The notes beneath the pieces are model-generated. The model was given only the letters and a program-made list of their open reading frames with translations, ran no database searches and was not told the DNA's origin. The translations under genes were made by a program, and so were the position numbers. From Aminivibrio pyruvatiphilus (GTDB lineage Bacteria > Synergistota > Synergistia > Synergistales > Aminobacteriaceae), in assembly GCF_004366815.1 (NCBI RefSeq), contig NZ_SORI01000002.1:1-64000 (forward strand): a stretch of DNA of 64,000 bases, given 5' to 3'. Shown here piece by piece: positions 16,664 through 24,549 of this stretch (the stretch's first letter is position 1; the number at the start of each line of letters is the position of its first letter).

Positions 16664-16683
16664 TTTCCGTCATCTCCGCCCCG

Positions 16684-18060
16684 TCAGCCGAGAATCGCCC
16701 GGGCGGCCACCACGCCGCTGGCCGCGGCCTGGATGATACCCCGGCTTACCCCGGCACCGTCTCCCGCCATGAACAGCCTTTCGATGACGGGAACCTGAAG
16801 GTTTTTCCGCAGTTCCAGCCTCAGGGAATAGAGCTTGATCTCCACACCGTAGAGCAGCGTGTCGTTCTGGTTGACCCCCGGCATGATCGTGTTCAGGGCA
16901 TCCAGAAACTCCACGATGTCCGTGAGATACCGGTGAGGGAGGACAAGACTCAGGTCGCCCGGCTGGGCGTTCGCCGTGGGGGTGATCATTCCCCTGTCGA
17001 TCCTCGACTGGGTGGAGCGCCTGCCGTCCCGCAGGTCCCCAAGCCGCTGGAGGAGGATGCCTCCGCCGGCGAGCATGTTCGCCAGCTTCGCCACGTGAGT
17101 GGCGTAGCCTATGGGGTCGTTGAAGGGCTGGGTGAAGTTCTTCGTCACGAGGATGGCGAAGTTGGTGTTCCTGGATTTCACGTTTTTCAGGCTGTGGCCG
17201 TTCACCGTCACCAGGTCGTGGGACTTGTTGTACTCATACACCACGAATCCCGACGGGTTCATGCAGAACGTGCGGCACCGGTCGTCGAAGGTGGGGGTGT
17301 TGTAAAGACATTTCACTTCGTAGAAATGCTGGGTCAGGTCTTCGCAGACGCTGTCGGGCACTTCCACCCGGACGCCGATATCCACGGGCATGGAGGCAAT
17401 GGGAATGTTCAGTTTCTCCACCACGCCGGCAAGCCATGACGCTCCTTCCCTTCCCGGGGCGGCGATGACGTACTCACCCCGGCGCTCGGTCCCGTCGGCG
17501 AGGCGGATGCCCACTGCCCGGCCGCTCTCGACAATGATGTCCTCCACGAAGGTGTTCATGAGGATGTCGCACTTCTGCAGCAGATCCTCGTACATATTGT
17601 TGAGCACTTCCCGGGAAGCGTCCGTCCCGATATGCCGTATACGGGCGGGGAGGATCTTGAGCCCCACGCTGGAGGCCTTCCGGATGGTGTCCTTCACCAC
17701 GGCTCCCGAGGGCTCGTAGGAGTTGTTGTCGGCACCGTACTCGACAAAAGCTTTGTCCACGTAGGCGATCATGTCGTGGAGCGCTTCCTCGCCGATGTTT
17801 TCTTCGAGGTTGCCGCCGAATCCCGTGGTGAGGGTCAGCTTCCCGTCCGAGGCTGACCCGGCGCCGCCCCAGCCCGACACGATGCTGCAGGACTCGCAGT
17901 TGAGGCAGGTCTTGCTTTTCCCCTCAACGATGGGGCACTTCCGCTCCCGGATCACCCGCCCCTTGTCCACTATCAGGACTTTCTTTCCGTGCCGCACGAG
18001 CTCCATGGCGGCGAAAATTCCGGCAGGACCGGATCCGACGATTATGGCATCATATATCAT
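16684..18060 (-). CDS. FAD-dependent dehydrogenase of the COG2509 type
   Basis: The 458-residue flavoprotein has an N-terminal FAD-binding motif GSGPAG at residues 9-14 and a cysteine-rich block (CPIVEGKSKTCLNCESC) followed by GWGGAGSASDGKL, both typical of COG2509 uncharacterised oxidoreductases. A second dinucleotide-type motif (GDGAGVSRG) occurs near the C-terminus. The substrate is unknown. The start codon has an unusual context: GGGAGGG is separated from the ATG by an 18-bp perfect palindrome (18069-18086). It lies mid-operon. Confidence 0.8.
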   Translation of the reverse strand: MIYDAIIVGSGPAGIFAAMELVRHGKKVLIVDKGRVIRERKCPIVEGKSKTCLNCESCSIVSGWGGAGSASDGKLTLTTGFGGNLEENIGEEALHDMIAYVDKAFVEYGADNNSYEPSGAVVKDTIRKASSVGLKILPARIRHIGTDASREVLNNMYEDLLQKCDILMNTFVEDIIVESGRAVGIRLADGTERRGEYVIAAPGREGASWLAGVVEKLNIPIASMPVDIGVRVEVPDSVCEDLTQHFYEVKCLYNTPTFDDRCRTFCMNPSGFVVYEYNKSHDLVTVNGHSLKNVKSRNTNFAILVTKNFTQPFNDPIGYATHVAKLANMLAGGGILLQRLGDLRDGRRSTQSRIDRGMITPTANAQPGDLSLVLPHRYLTDIVEFLDALNTIMPGVNQNDTLLYGVEIKLYSLRLELRKNLQVPVIERLFMAGDGAGVSRGIIQAAASGVVAARAILG

Positions 18061-18068
18061 GAGTATTC

Positions 18069-18098
18069 CGCGCCCCGCGGGGCGCGCTGTTCCCTCCC
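18069..18098 (-). promoter_or_regulatory. Hairpin between Shine-Dalgarno and start codon
   Basis: Read leftward, GGGAGGG (18092-18098) is followed by five bases, a perfect 18-bp palindrome CGCGCCCCGCGGGGCGCG (18069-18086), eight bases and the ATG at 18060. Folding the palindrome would bring the Shine-Dalgarno close to the start codon. Confidence 0.45.
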
Positions 18099-18124
18099 GT
18101 CTGTCGTGTGCGGAGAGAGGGCCG

Positions 18125-18478
18125 CTACCGGCGTCCTCTCCGCTCCCTGCCGCCGCCCGGCAATCCCCGCCTCAGCGCCTTCAGCGTCTCCAGGTCCTTC
18201 CCGGAGGCTTTTTTTGACGCCGAGGCGGATGTCTGGATGCGGTCCATCTTTACAAGCACTTCGATGCTTTTCACGTCCACGCCGAGTTCCTCTGCCAGCC
18301 GGGCAGAGGTTACCCTCCTGAGCCTGCCGTCGGCGGAAGAATGGTCCCGAAGCCAGGTCCATGCCTGCCGGTAGAGAGCTTCCAGGTACTCGGCGCAATC
18401 GGGGCACAGGGGAGTCTTTTCTTCCTCCCCGCCGTCAAGATAGGCCCTGGAGCAATGATCGCATATTTTCAGTGCCAC
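18125..18478 (-). CDS. Zinc-ribbon plus helix-turn-helix protein, YvyF/TIGR03826-like
   Basis: The 117-residue protein begins with two CxxC pairs (CDHC at residues 6-9, CPDC about residues 25-28) that would bind zinc, then a helix-rich region, a segment (VTSARLAEELGVDVKSIEVLV) that looks like a DNA-binding helix-turn-helix, and a very basic tail. It resembles the small flagellar-operon protein family TIGR03826. The start is GTG at 18478 behind GAGGAG. No flagellar genes are nearby, so the role is open. Confidence 0.65.
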   Translation of the reverse strand: MALKICDHCSRAYLDGGEEEKTPLCPDCAEYLEALYRQAWTWLRDHSSADGRLRRVTSARLAEELGVDVKSIEVLVKMDRIQTSASASKKASGKDLETLKALRRGLPGGGRERRGRR

Positions 18479-18502
18479 GGACGCTCCTCACTCCTCTGCA
18501 TT

Positions 18503-19156
18503 TCATTTCTCTCCCGGCGGCGGTTCTTCCAGTCCCAGCCGTTCTTTCACTTCTTCGACAAAACGCTCGACTCTCGAGGGCGTGGTGATGAACGCCGGGT
18601 CGGAGAGATCCAGGGTCATGAGCCCGCCGTTGGAAAGCCCCGTCTCGGAGCGGACAAACTCCCGGAAGGAGGAATAGGCATCGTAGAGGGACTTCCAGTA
18701 GGATTCCCCTGCGGCCAGTTCATCCTCCCGGCCCCTGGCCCGTATACGGCGCATGATCTCTTCGAAGGGGCAGGACAGCACGATCATCAGCCTGGGCATG
18801 GCAAGGTGCTTCAGCAGCGAATCATAGAGCATGAGGTACGTGCCGAACTGGCTGTCCCGGAAATAGCCCAGCCGGTAGTACAGCGTCGCGTATATTTTGT
18901 CGCCGAAGACACTCCGGTCAAGAATGTAGTTCTCCGATTCGGAGGCGCAGAGATACTGGGCAAACCTGGTTACAAGGAAGTTCAGCTGCATGGGAAACGC
19001 CCACCGCCGCTCGTGGTGGAATCTCCGGAGAAGATCGTACTGGTCCCTGAATTCCTCGGGCATAACCTGCAGGCCGAGACGCTCCGAAAGCAGGTTCACC
19101 ACGGTAGACTTCCCGCTTGCCGTCATCCCTTCGACAATGACCTGAACCCTTCCCAT
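18503..19156 (-). CDS. Deoxynucleoside kinase
   Basis: The 217-residue protein phosphorylates deoxynucleosides for salvage. It has the P-loop GMTASGKST at residues 10-18, the DRS motif that replaces ERS in the dNK family (ILDRSVFGD), and a LID arginine cluster RRIRARGREDE. Size and order match bacterial deoxyadenosine/deoxyguanosine kinases. The ATG at 19156 is preferred over one nine bases earlier because GAGGTG then lies five bases upstream. It follows the PAS-GGDEF gene by ten bases. Confidence 0.85.
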   Translation of the reverse strand: MGRVQVIVEGMTASGKSTVVNLLSERLGLQVMPEEFRDQYDLLRRFHHERRWAFPMQLNFLVTRFAQYLCASESENYILDRSVFGDKIYATLYYRLGYFRDSQFGTYLMLYDSLLKHLAMPRLMIVLSCPFEEIMRRIRARGREDELAAGESYWKSLYDAYSSFREFVRSETGLSNGGLMTLDLSDPAFITTPSRVERFVEEVKERLGLEEPPPGEK

Positions 19157-19166
19157 GGGATGCACC

Positions 19167-20936
19167 TCAGGGAATGGGCGGTGCGAGAACAGCCCGGTTC
19201 CCCCCGGCCCTCTTCGCTTCCCGCAGGGCGATCCCCGCCCGTTTCAAAAATTCTTCATTGGACATTTCCCTGCGGTATTCGCACACGCCGAAGCTGCAGA
19301 AAACCCCGCGCCCCGTAAAGAAATGGGAATGGCAGACCATGTCCCGTATCTTGTCCGCCATCTGGTGGGCCATGTAGCCGCTCATGGGCGTCAGGACGGC
19401 GAATTCGCCCCCTCCGAGACGGGCGAGGAAATCAGTGGGGCGGATGCGGCCTTTTACCGCGGTGCAGAAGTCCCGGAGGAATTTTTTCCCCCCATCTTCT
19501 CCCGCCTCCTCCATCAATTCCCGAAATCCGTCGATATCCATCAGGATGACGGAAAGGCTTCCGCGGTACCTGGCGGCTCTCTCCGTCTCGGTGGACAATA
19601 ACCTCCCGAACCCCTCCCTGTCGGCTATCCCGAGGAGTTTGTCAGTGCCTCCGCTCCTCGCCTGAGAAGTCTTCTCACCGCCGGACGGGGCAGGCGCTTC
19701 AGGCAGGGGTGCCTCCGCAGCCGGTGCGGTCATTTCCCGAAGGGACAGCAGAAGGACCTGCCTGCCGCCCCGTTCGAGGGGAATGGCGGAAAGGAGAACG
19801 GGAACGGTCTCGCCGGAGGGGAGCGTGACGCTCTGTTCCATCTCCCGGACGGAGCCTTTTTCGCCGATTCCCGAGAAAAGGGCGTTTTTCAGAGATCCGA
19901 AGGGAAGGAACCCCAGATCGCCCAGGGTCTTCCCCTCGGGCCTTTCTCCCGAAAGGCCCGTTCGTTCCAGGAACGCCCTGTTGCATTCCATGATCCGCCC
20001 GTCGTCCCTGCCGACGATTACTCCAAGGTCGGACACCAGGGAAAACAGCCTGCGGAATTTCTCCTCCTCGGCACGGATTTTTCTCTCGGCAGCCCGCTGT
20101 CCAGTCTTCTCGCACAGCACCAGCGAAATGCCCGATATCTGCCCCTCCGGGGAAAAGACCGGGGCGAAGGAGATGGAAAAAAACTTTTCTCCGGCCTCCT
20201 GGCCTATCTCGGCCCCTTCTCCGGCAAGGGCCTTTTCTACGGCCAACCGGAAGGGAAGCCCCCTGTCCCCTTCGGGAAGCAGTTCCAGCATGGAGCGTCC
20301 CGCTTCAGGGGGATCTTTCCACATGGAGACGGCTTCTCTCCGGAAGCCTTCGGTCATGAACTGCAGAACGCAGTCCCTGTCGGTAACCGCCGCCAGGAGG
20401 TTTTCCGCGGACCAGGGAATTCCGGCTGGAGCATCCGCTTCCTCCGCGGGGTCATTCCGCCCCGGTGCCGGAATCTCGCACCCCACGGCGAGCATTGACG
20501 GTTCACCCCTGTATTCCATCGGGGTGACGGCCATATCGAGCCACCTCTCAACTCCCCCTTCGGAAACCACAGGGAAGGACCCGCGCCTTTCCCAGAGTTC
20601 GGCTCCGCCGCCCTGTTCCAGAAATTTTTCCACCTCGACGCAGTATCCCGGCGCCACGTAGTCCGTCAGGAGGAACCTCGGGCGTTCCCTGAGGGGAAAA
20701 CCGAAGAAGGCTTCTCCCCTCCCGTTGAGATAGGTCACCCTTCCTCCCGAGAGGATCATCATGAGGAAGACCGGGTTTTCCGAAAGGGCGAGGTACCGGC
20801 GCTCCATATCCCGGAGAGCCGCCTCCTCGCGCTTCCACCGGGCGGAGTCTTTCTCCAGCCGGATGGTCTTCTGGATCAGGAAGTTGATTTTATCGGTTCC
20901 TTCATTGCCGAGGGGCTTTTCAAAACTCTCGTTCAT
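19167..20936 (-). CDS. PAS-repeat protein with degenerate GGDEF domain that keeps the c-di-GMP inhibitory site
   Basis: The 589-residue cytosolic protein has a short coiled-coil start, two or three PAS-like domains (about residues 40-160, 160-270 and 285-400), a proline/alanine-rich linker, and a GGDEF-type domain from about 430. The signature at 508-512 reads GGGEF: the metal-binding third residue (Asp/Glu) is glycine. The substrate-binding block is also changed (DIDGFRELMEEAGED instead of DxDxFKxxND..GH). The inhibitory site RPTD (499-502) is intact and correctly spaced. It is therefore more likely a c-di-GMP receptor than a cyclase. It follows UPF0316 by 42 bases, in operon. Confidence 0.85.
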   Translation of the reverse strand: MNESFEKPLGNEGTDKINFLIQKTIRLEKDSARWKREEAALRDMERRYLALSENPVFLMMILSGGRVTYLNGRGEAFFGFPLRERPRFLLTDYVAPGYCVEVEKFLEQGGGAELWERRGSFPVVSEGGVERWLDMAVTPMEYRGEPSMLAVGCEIPAPGRNDPAEEADAPAGIPWSAENLLAAVTDRDCVLQFMTEGFRREAVSMWKDPPEAGRSMLELLPEGDRGLPFRLAVEKALAGEGAEIGQEAGEKFFSISFAPVFSPEGQISGISLVLCEKTGQRAAERKIRAEEEKFRRLFSLVSDLGVIVGRDDGRIMECNRAFLERTGLSGERPEGKTLGDLGFLPFGSLKNALFSGIGEKGSVREMEQSVTLPSGETVPVLLSAIPLERGGRQVLLLSLREMTAPAAEAPLPEAPAPSGGEKTSQARSGGTDKLLGIADREGFGRLLSTETERAARYRGSLSVILMDIDGFRELMEEAGEDGGKKFLRDFCTAVKGRIRPTDFLARLGGGEFAVLTPMSGYMAHQMADKIRDMVCHSHFFTGRGVFCSFGVCEYRREMSNEEFLKRAGIALREAKRAGGNRAVLAPPIP

Positions 20937-20978
20937 CGGGTTTTACCCCTTCCTTCCAAAGAAAGATGCTCCATGAAA

Positions 20979-21497
20979 TCACTTCCGCTGCAGGCGGAAA
21001 TATCCGCCCGTGCAGCCCTTGACATCGGTGATGCAGATGAATCCCCTGTTTTTCGTGTGGGCAGTGATGACAGGGATGTCGCTTCGCCTGCAGATTATCT
21101 TGATGATCGTCCTCACGCCGTTGCGGCCCCGGCCGTAGAGCACCGTGGCGCCATAGCCGTCCTGCCGGATGTTTTCGATCATTTCCTTCGTTTCCGGGGT
21201 TCTGTCCATGATGAGCTCAAGAAGTACATAGGCGTTCAGCAGCCTCTCCTCAAGCATGGAGCCGATGAAGTTCCCGGACGAAAAGCCGGCGCAGTAGACC
21301 ACCATCTGAAGCAGGCTCATTTCTCTTCCGCCGCCGAGGATGTGTCCCAGGGCCGTCAGGTACACCATCACTTCCACAAAGCCGATGGCGGCCGCAAGAG
21401 CTCTCTTTCCCCTCACGAGAAACAGGATGCGGACCGTGCCGCAGCTCACATCCACGATCCTGGCGCAGAAAATGAGAAGAAGCCCTACAAGGTCCAT
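20979..21497 (-). CDS. UPF0316 membrane protein (DUF5698-DUF2179)
   Basis: The 172-residue protein has three hydrophobic segments (residues 3-25, 34-52 and 62-80) followed by a soluble DUF2179-like domain with GATVLYGRG and a late GFICITDVKG motif. This is the UPF0316 layout; the function of the family is unknown. The ATG at 21497 lacks a good Shine-Dalgarno. A strong one (AAGGAGG) instead serves a 14-codon reading frame that overlaps this start, so translation is probably coupled to it. It heads the minus-strand operon that ends with truD. Confidence 0.8.
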   Translation of the reverse strand: MDLVGLLLIFCARIVDVSCGTVRILFLVRGKRALAAAIGFVEVMVYLTALGHILGGGREMSLLQMVVYCAGFSSGNFIGSMLEERLLNAYVLLELIMDRTPETKEMIENIRQDGYGATVLYGRGRNGVRTIIKIICRRSDIPVITAHTKNRGFICITDVKGCTGGYFRLQRK

Positions 21498-21529
21498 TGT
21501 GTCCGTCCGGGATGATGTGTTTTCTTCAT
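21485..21529 (-). CDS. Possible 14-residue leader peptide overlapping UPF0316
   Basis: AAGGAGG followed by six bases and an ATG at 21527-21529 opens a frame encoding MKKTHHPGRTQWTL, ending in TAG at 21485-21487. The stop lies 12 bases inside the UPF0316 gene, which is in a different frame and has no good Shine-Dalgarno of its own. Termination here could deliver ribosomes to the UPF0316 start. It is short, so chance is possible. Confidence 0.4.
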   Translation of the reverse strand: MKKTHHPGRTQWTL

Positions 21530-21679
21530 TGAAAAACCTCCTTGCAAAACATCCATATTATCCTACCATAGAGCGAAAAAAGAAAAAGGGTCCCGATACG
21601 GAAAGGGTTATACCATCGTATAATGGACAAGTCCCTGCAGGGGCGTCGAAGCCATCATCCCGGAGAGGGGTGGAGCGAA

Positions 21680-22906
21680 ATGGATATGGAAAGAACCATA
21701 ATGCTTCTGGAAGAACGGGTTTCCTTTCTTTCCCTGGAAAGAAAGGCGGCCCTTCATGCCTTTGAAACGGCCCTCGACCTGAACGCCTTCACGGTGTCGC
21801 TCACGGGGCTCGACTCCCTCCAGGAAGTCCTCCGGGAGACGGCATCGAAACTGCGGTCCATGGAGCGGTTCGGTTCCCTGGCTTTTTTTCTTGCCGGCGA
21901 AGAGGACGGAACCCTCTACCCTGCCTTCGCAGACCCTCAGGGTGAGGAACAGACCCTCGAACGGGAACTCCTCCCCCTTATCGAAGACAGGACCGTGGCC
22001 TGGACCCTCAGAAGGAAAAAACCCATTCTTGTTTCCCGGCCCGGCGGACAGGGGAAACTTTTCCTCCATTCCCTCTCATCACCGTCGAAAGTGCTCGGGC
22101 TGTTTCTCGCCGTCATCGAAAAGAAAAACGAAGACGAAGACTACGAACCGTCTTTTCCCGATTTTCTCTCCATCGTCCTCGCCACCGCGGCGGGACTGGC
22201 GGACAACCTTCTCCTCAGGGCGAGGATCGACGAGCTGAACATGAGCCTCCAGGAGAAAGTCTACCACCTCGAAAAATCCAGGGAAGAGCTCTCCATCTAC
22301 CGGGACAACCTGGAACGTGAGGTGGATATCCGGACCAGGGAGCTGGAAACAGCGAACGAGGATCTCAGGAAGGAAATCGAGGAACGGCGGCGCATGGAGG
22401 CCGAGGTGCGGTACAGGGCCTACCACGACGCCCTGACCGGGCTCGCCAACAGGGATCTTTTCTCCGCCCGCCTCCAGGAGGCCCTCGACAGGGATGAGCC
22501 CGTGGCCGTGCTTTTCATGGACCTGGACGGATTCAAGGGCGTCAACGACACCCTCGGCCATGACATGGGCGACAGACTGCTGCAGAAAATCGCCCGGAGG
22601 CTGAAACTGGAAGTGAGCGACAGGGATACGGTGGCCCGTATGGGGGGCGACGAATTCACCATCGTCGTGCCGTCGCCCCCGTCACGGAAAACCGTGGAGG
22701 ATCTGGCGGCCCGCATCCTCCGCCGAGTGTCGAAAAAAGCGCTCCTTGCGGGAAAGGAGATCTCCGTAACCGCCAGCATCGGCATCAGCCTCTCCCCGGA
22801 CAACGGCTCCACGGTCCAGGACCTCATGAAACACGCCGACGTGGCCATGTACACCGCCAAGGACATGGGCAAGAACAGGTTCGCTTTCCGGGACAGCCTC
22901 GCCTGA
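21680..22906 (+). CDS. Diguanylate cyclase with N-terminal GAF-like sensor
   Basis: The 408-residue protein has an N-terminal GAF-like region (about 30-200), a coiled coil (about 205-255) and a C-terminal GGDEF domain. Unlike its neighbour across UPF0316, the catalytic elements are intact: DLDGFKGVNDTLGHDMGD and GGDEF at 322-326. No inhibitory RxxD site is present (SDRD in its place), so product inhibition by that site is not expected. TATAAT at 21619-21624 is a possible -10. ATG at 21680 follows GGAG; another in-frame ATG lies two codons later. It should make c-di-GMP. Confidence 0.85.
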   Translation: MDMERTIMLLEERVSFLSLERKAALHAFETALDLNAFTVSLTGLDSLQEVLRETASKLRSMERFGSLAFFLAGEEDGTLYPAFADPQGEEQTLERELLPLIEDRTVAWTLRRKKPILVSRPGGQGKLFLHSLSSPSKVLGLFLAVIEKKNEDEDYEPSFPDFLSIVLATAAGLADNLLLRARIDELNMSLQEKVYHLEKSREELSIYRDNLEREVDIRTRELETANEDLRKEIEERRRMEAEVRYRAYHDALTGLANRDLFSARLQEALDRDEPVAVLFMDLDGFKGVNDTLGHDMGDRLLQKIARRLKLEVSDRDTVARMGGDEFTIVVPSPPSRKTVEDLAARILRRVSKKALLAGKEISVTASIGISLSPDNGSTVQDLMKHADVAMYTAKDMGKNRFAFRDSLA

Positions 22907-22912
22907 CCCAAG

Positions 22913-22945
22913 AAAAAAGGGGAAGGCCCGTTCAGGACCTTCCCC
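22913..22945 (-). terminator. Rho-independent terminator
   Basis: Read leftward, GGGGAAGG and CCTTCCCC (arms 22938-22945 and 22919-22926) form a stem followed by six T. It ends the PPIase gene and also sits just past the stop of the convergent GGDEF gene. Confidence 0.7.
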
Positions 22946-22973
22946 GCAGAGTTCTTTCCTCAGCCCCGAAAAC

Positions 22974-23921
22974 CTACTTGCCTGCCTCCCGGGCCTTTTC
23001 TTCCTTCACTTCTTCCTTTGTTTCTTCTTTCTTTTCCCCGACGATCTCAACCTTGTACTTTTCTCTCAGCCTGGCAAGCTCGTCCTGGTAGATCTTTCCC
23101 TTCTTGTCGTTTTCAAGGGCTTCTACGAGTTCGGCCTTTACCTCTTCCAGGGGGCGGACCGAGGCGTCCTTCTTCTCGACGAGCTTGATCAGGTGAAGGC
23201 CGAACTGGGTTTTCACGGGCTCGGCGGAAACGTCGCCCACCTTCATGGCGAAAGCGGCATCCTCGAACTCCTTGACCATCTGTCCTTTGGAGAAATAGCC
23301 CAGATCTCCGCCCTGCTCCTTCGACGGGCAGACGGAATGCTTCTTTGCCGCATCCTCGAAGGACATGCCCGCTTTCAGGTCTTCCCTGACCTTCTCCATT
23401 TCCTGGTCTCCGCTCACGAGAATATGGGAGGCCCTCACGCTTTCAGGAACGGTAAAATTCTCCGTGTTCTTTTCATAAAACTCGGCGATCTCTTCAGGAG
23501 TGACCTTCACGTCCTTCATCACCCTGTCGATGGCAAACCTGCGGATGATATCCTTTTTCACGCTTTCCAGCATCTCGACAAAACCGGGGTCTTTCTCCAC
23601 TTCGAGCTCCCTGCCGAGAAGAAGAAAAAGCTCCATGTTGACCATTTCCTCGAGAATGGCCCGGTGCCCCATCTCGTTGTCGTACATGGCGGCCCTCTGG
23701 GGATCAAGCCTGCCCAGGATTTCCCTCACGTCCTTCAGCCGGATTTCCGTCTCCCCCACCCGGGCCATAACGGTCAGGGGATCTGCGGGAGCCTTCGCCT
23801 CGGAAGGGGCGGCCTTGACTTCGGGAGCAGGATCGCCGGTCTTCGCCGTTTCGGCGCCGGCGGCAAAGACGAGAAGAAGCAGGACGAGCAGTGCGGAACT
23901 CAGAGTACGAAACACTTTCAT
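22974..23921 (-). CDS. Exported parvulin-type peptidyl-prolyl isomerase (PpiC/SurA/PrsA-like)
   Basis: The 315-residue protein helps fold exported proteins. A signal peptide covers residues 1-22, an Ala/Pro-rich linker follows, a SurA-N-like helical region spans about 55-160, and the parvulin domain covers about 175-270 (RASHILV, GGDLGYFSKGQMVKEFEDAAF and FGLHLIKL). The tail is a highly charged Lys/Glu segment. Start at 23921 is set by GGAGG eight bases upstream and the adjacent signal peptide. No lipobox cysteine is visible, so it is probably soluble in the periplasm. Confidence 0.88.
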   Translation of the reverse strand: MKVFRTLSSALLVLLLLVFAAGAETAKTGDPAPEVKAAPSEAKAPADPLTVMARVGETEIRLKDVREILGRLDPQRAAMYDNEMGHRAILEEMVNMELFLLLGRELEVEKDPGFVEMLESVKKDIIRRFAIDRVMKDVKVTPEEIAEFYEKNTENFTVPESVRASHILVSGDQEMEKVREDLKAGMSFEDAAKKHSVCPSKEQGGDLGYFSKGQMVKEFEDAAFAMKVGDVSAEPVKTQFGLHLIKLVEKKDASVRPLEEVKAELVEALENDKKGKIYQDELARLREKYKVEIVGEKKEETKEEVKEEKAREAGK

Positions 23922-24066
23922 AGAAATTCCTCCCTGGATGGTGCGCATAGTAAACAGCGTCAAAACTGGAAAAGTGTACCACAAACGGAGGGGAAAAAAA
24001 CGGCAGAAATGCTGAACCTCCCGCCACTCACGGGACTTTCGGGGGCAAGGGAAAAGAAAAACGGAA

Positions 24067-24234
24067 TCAGGGATTTCCCAAAGACCACCCCATGATGGCA
24101 ATGGCCCCTGCGCCCACGATATCAATGACACCCTTGAGAGTACTTCCCAGGCGGATTCTTCTGAACCCCAGCAGAACCAGAACGGCAGAGCAGCCGTACA
24201 AAATCAGGGGAGCTACTGAACGGGCAAAAAACAT
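24067..24234 (-). CDS. 55-residue two-helix membrane protein
   Basis: An ATG at 24232-24234 behind GGAGG opens a 55-codon frame ending in TGA at 24067. The protein has two hydrophobic stretches (about residues 7-24 and 35-52) joined by a basic loop FRRIRLGS, which predicts a hairpin in the inner membrane with the loop in the cytoplasm. A perfect TTGACA lies upstream. I do not recognise it. It is isolated between the PPIase gene and the response-regulator pair. Confidence 0.6.
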   Translation of the reverse strand: MFFARSVAPLILYGCSAVLVLLGFRRIRLGSTLKGVIDIVGAGAIAIMGWSLGNP

Positions 24235-24263
24235 TCTCTATCGTCCTCCTTCGTTTGGCCTTC

Positions 24264-24292
24264 ATATTGCCTCCGGCCCGAAGGATTGTCAA
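24264..24292 (-). promoter_or_regulatory. Possible promoter for the 55-residue protein
   Basis: Read leftward, a perfect TTGACA (24287-24292) is followed after 17 bases by the weak -10 CAATAT (24264-24269). The rest of the interval 24235-24549 shows only this and the rightward promoter at 24498. Confidence 0.4.
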
Positions 24293-24497
24293 TACCGGAA
24301 AAAGGAGGAAAAAGGAGGGGTAGAAAAAAGGAGGCCCCGCAGAAACGAAGGTCTGGGGCGGACCGTTCGCCTTGCGGGACCCGTGCGTGGGGAAGTTCAT
24401 CAACCGAACGAAGTGATCGTATTTTGTAGTTGTATTTTCGGTCCTGACATAAGAAAAGCCAAGACTATTGGGCATTCAGGTCATTTTGTTCATATTG

Positions 24498-24526
24498 TTT
24501 ACGGTTTCGTGACCAGGGCCTATAAT
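24498..24526 (+). promoter_or_regulatory. Promoter for the response-regulator pair
   Basis: TTTACG (24498-24503) is followed after 17 bases by a perfect TATAAT (24521-24526). A CCCC-GAAA-GGGG mini-hairpin follows at 24529-24540, just before the GGAGG of the next gene. Confidence 0.55.
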
Positions 24527-24549
24527 AACCCCGAAAGGGGAGGATACGT

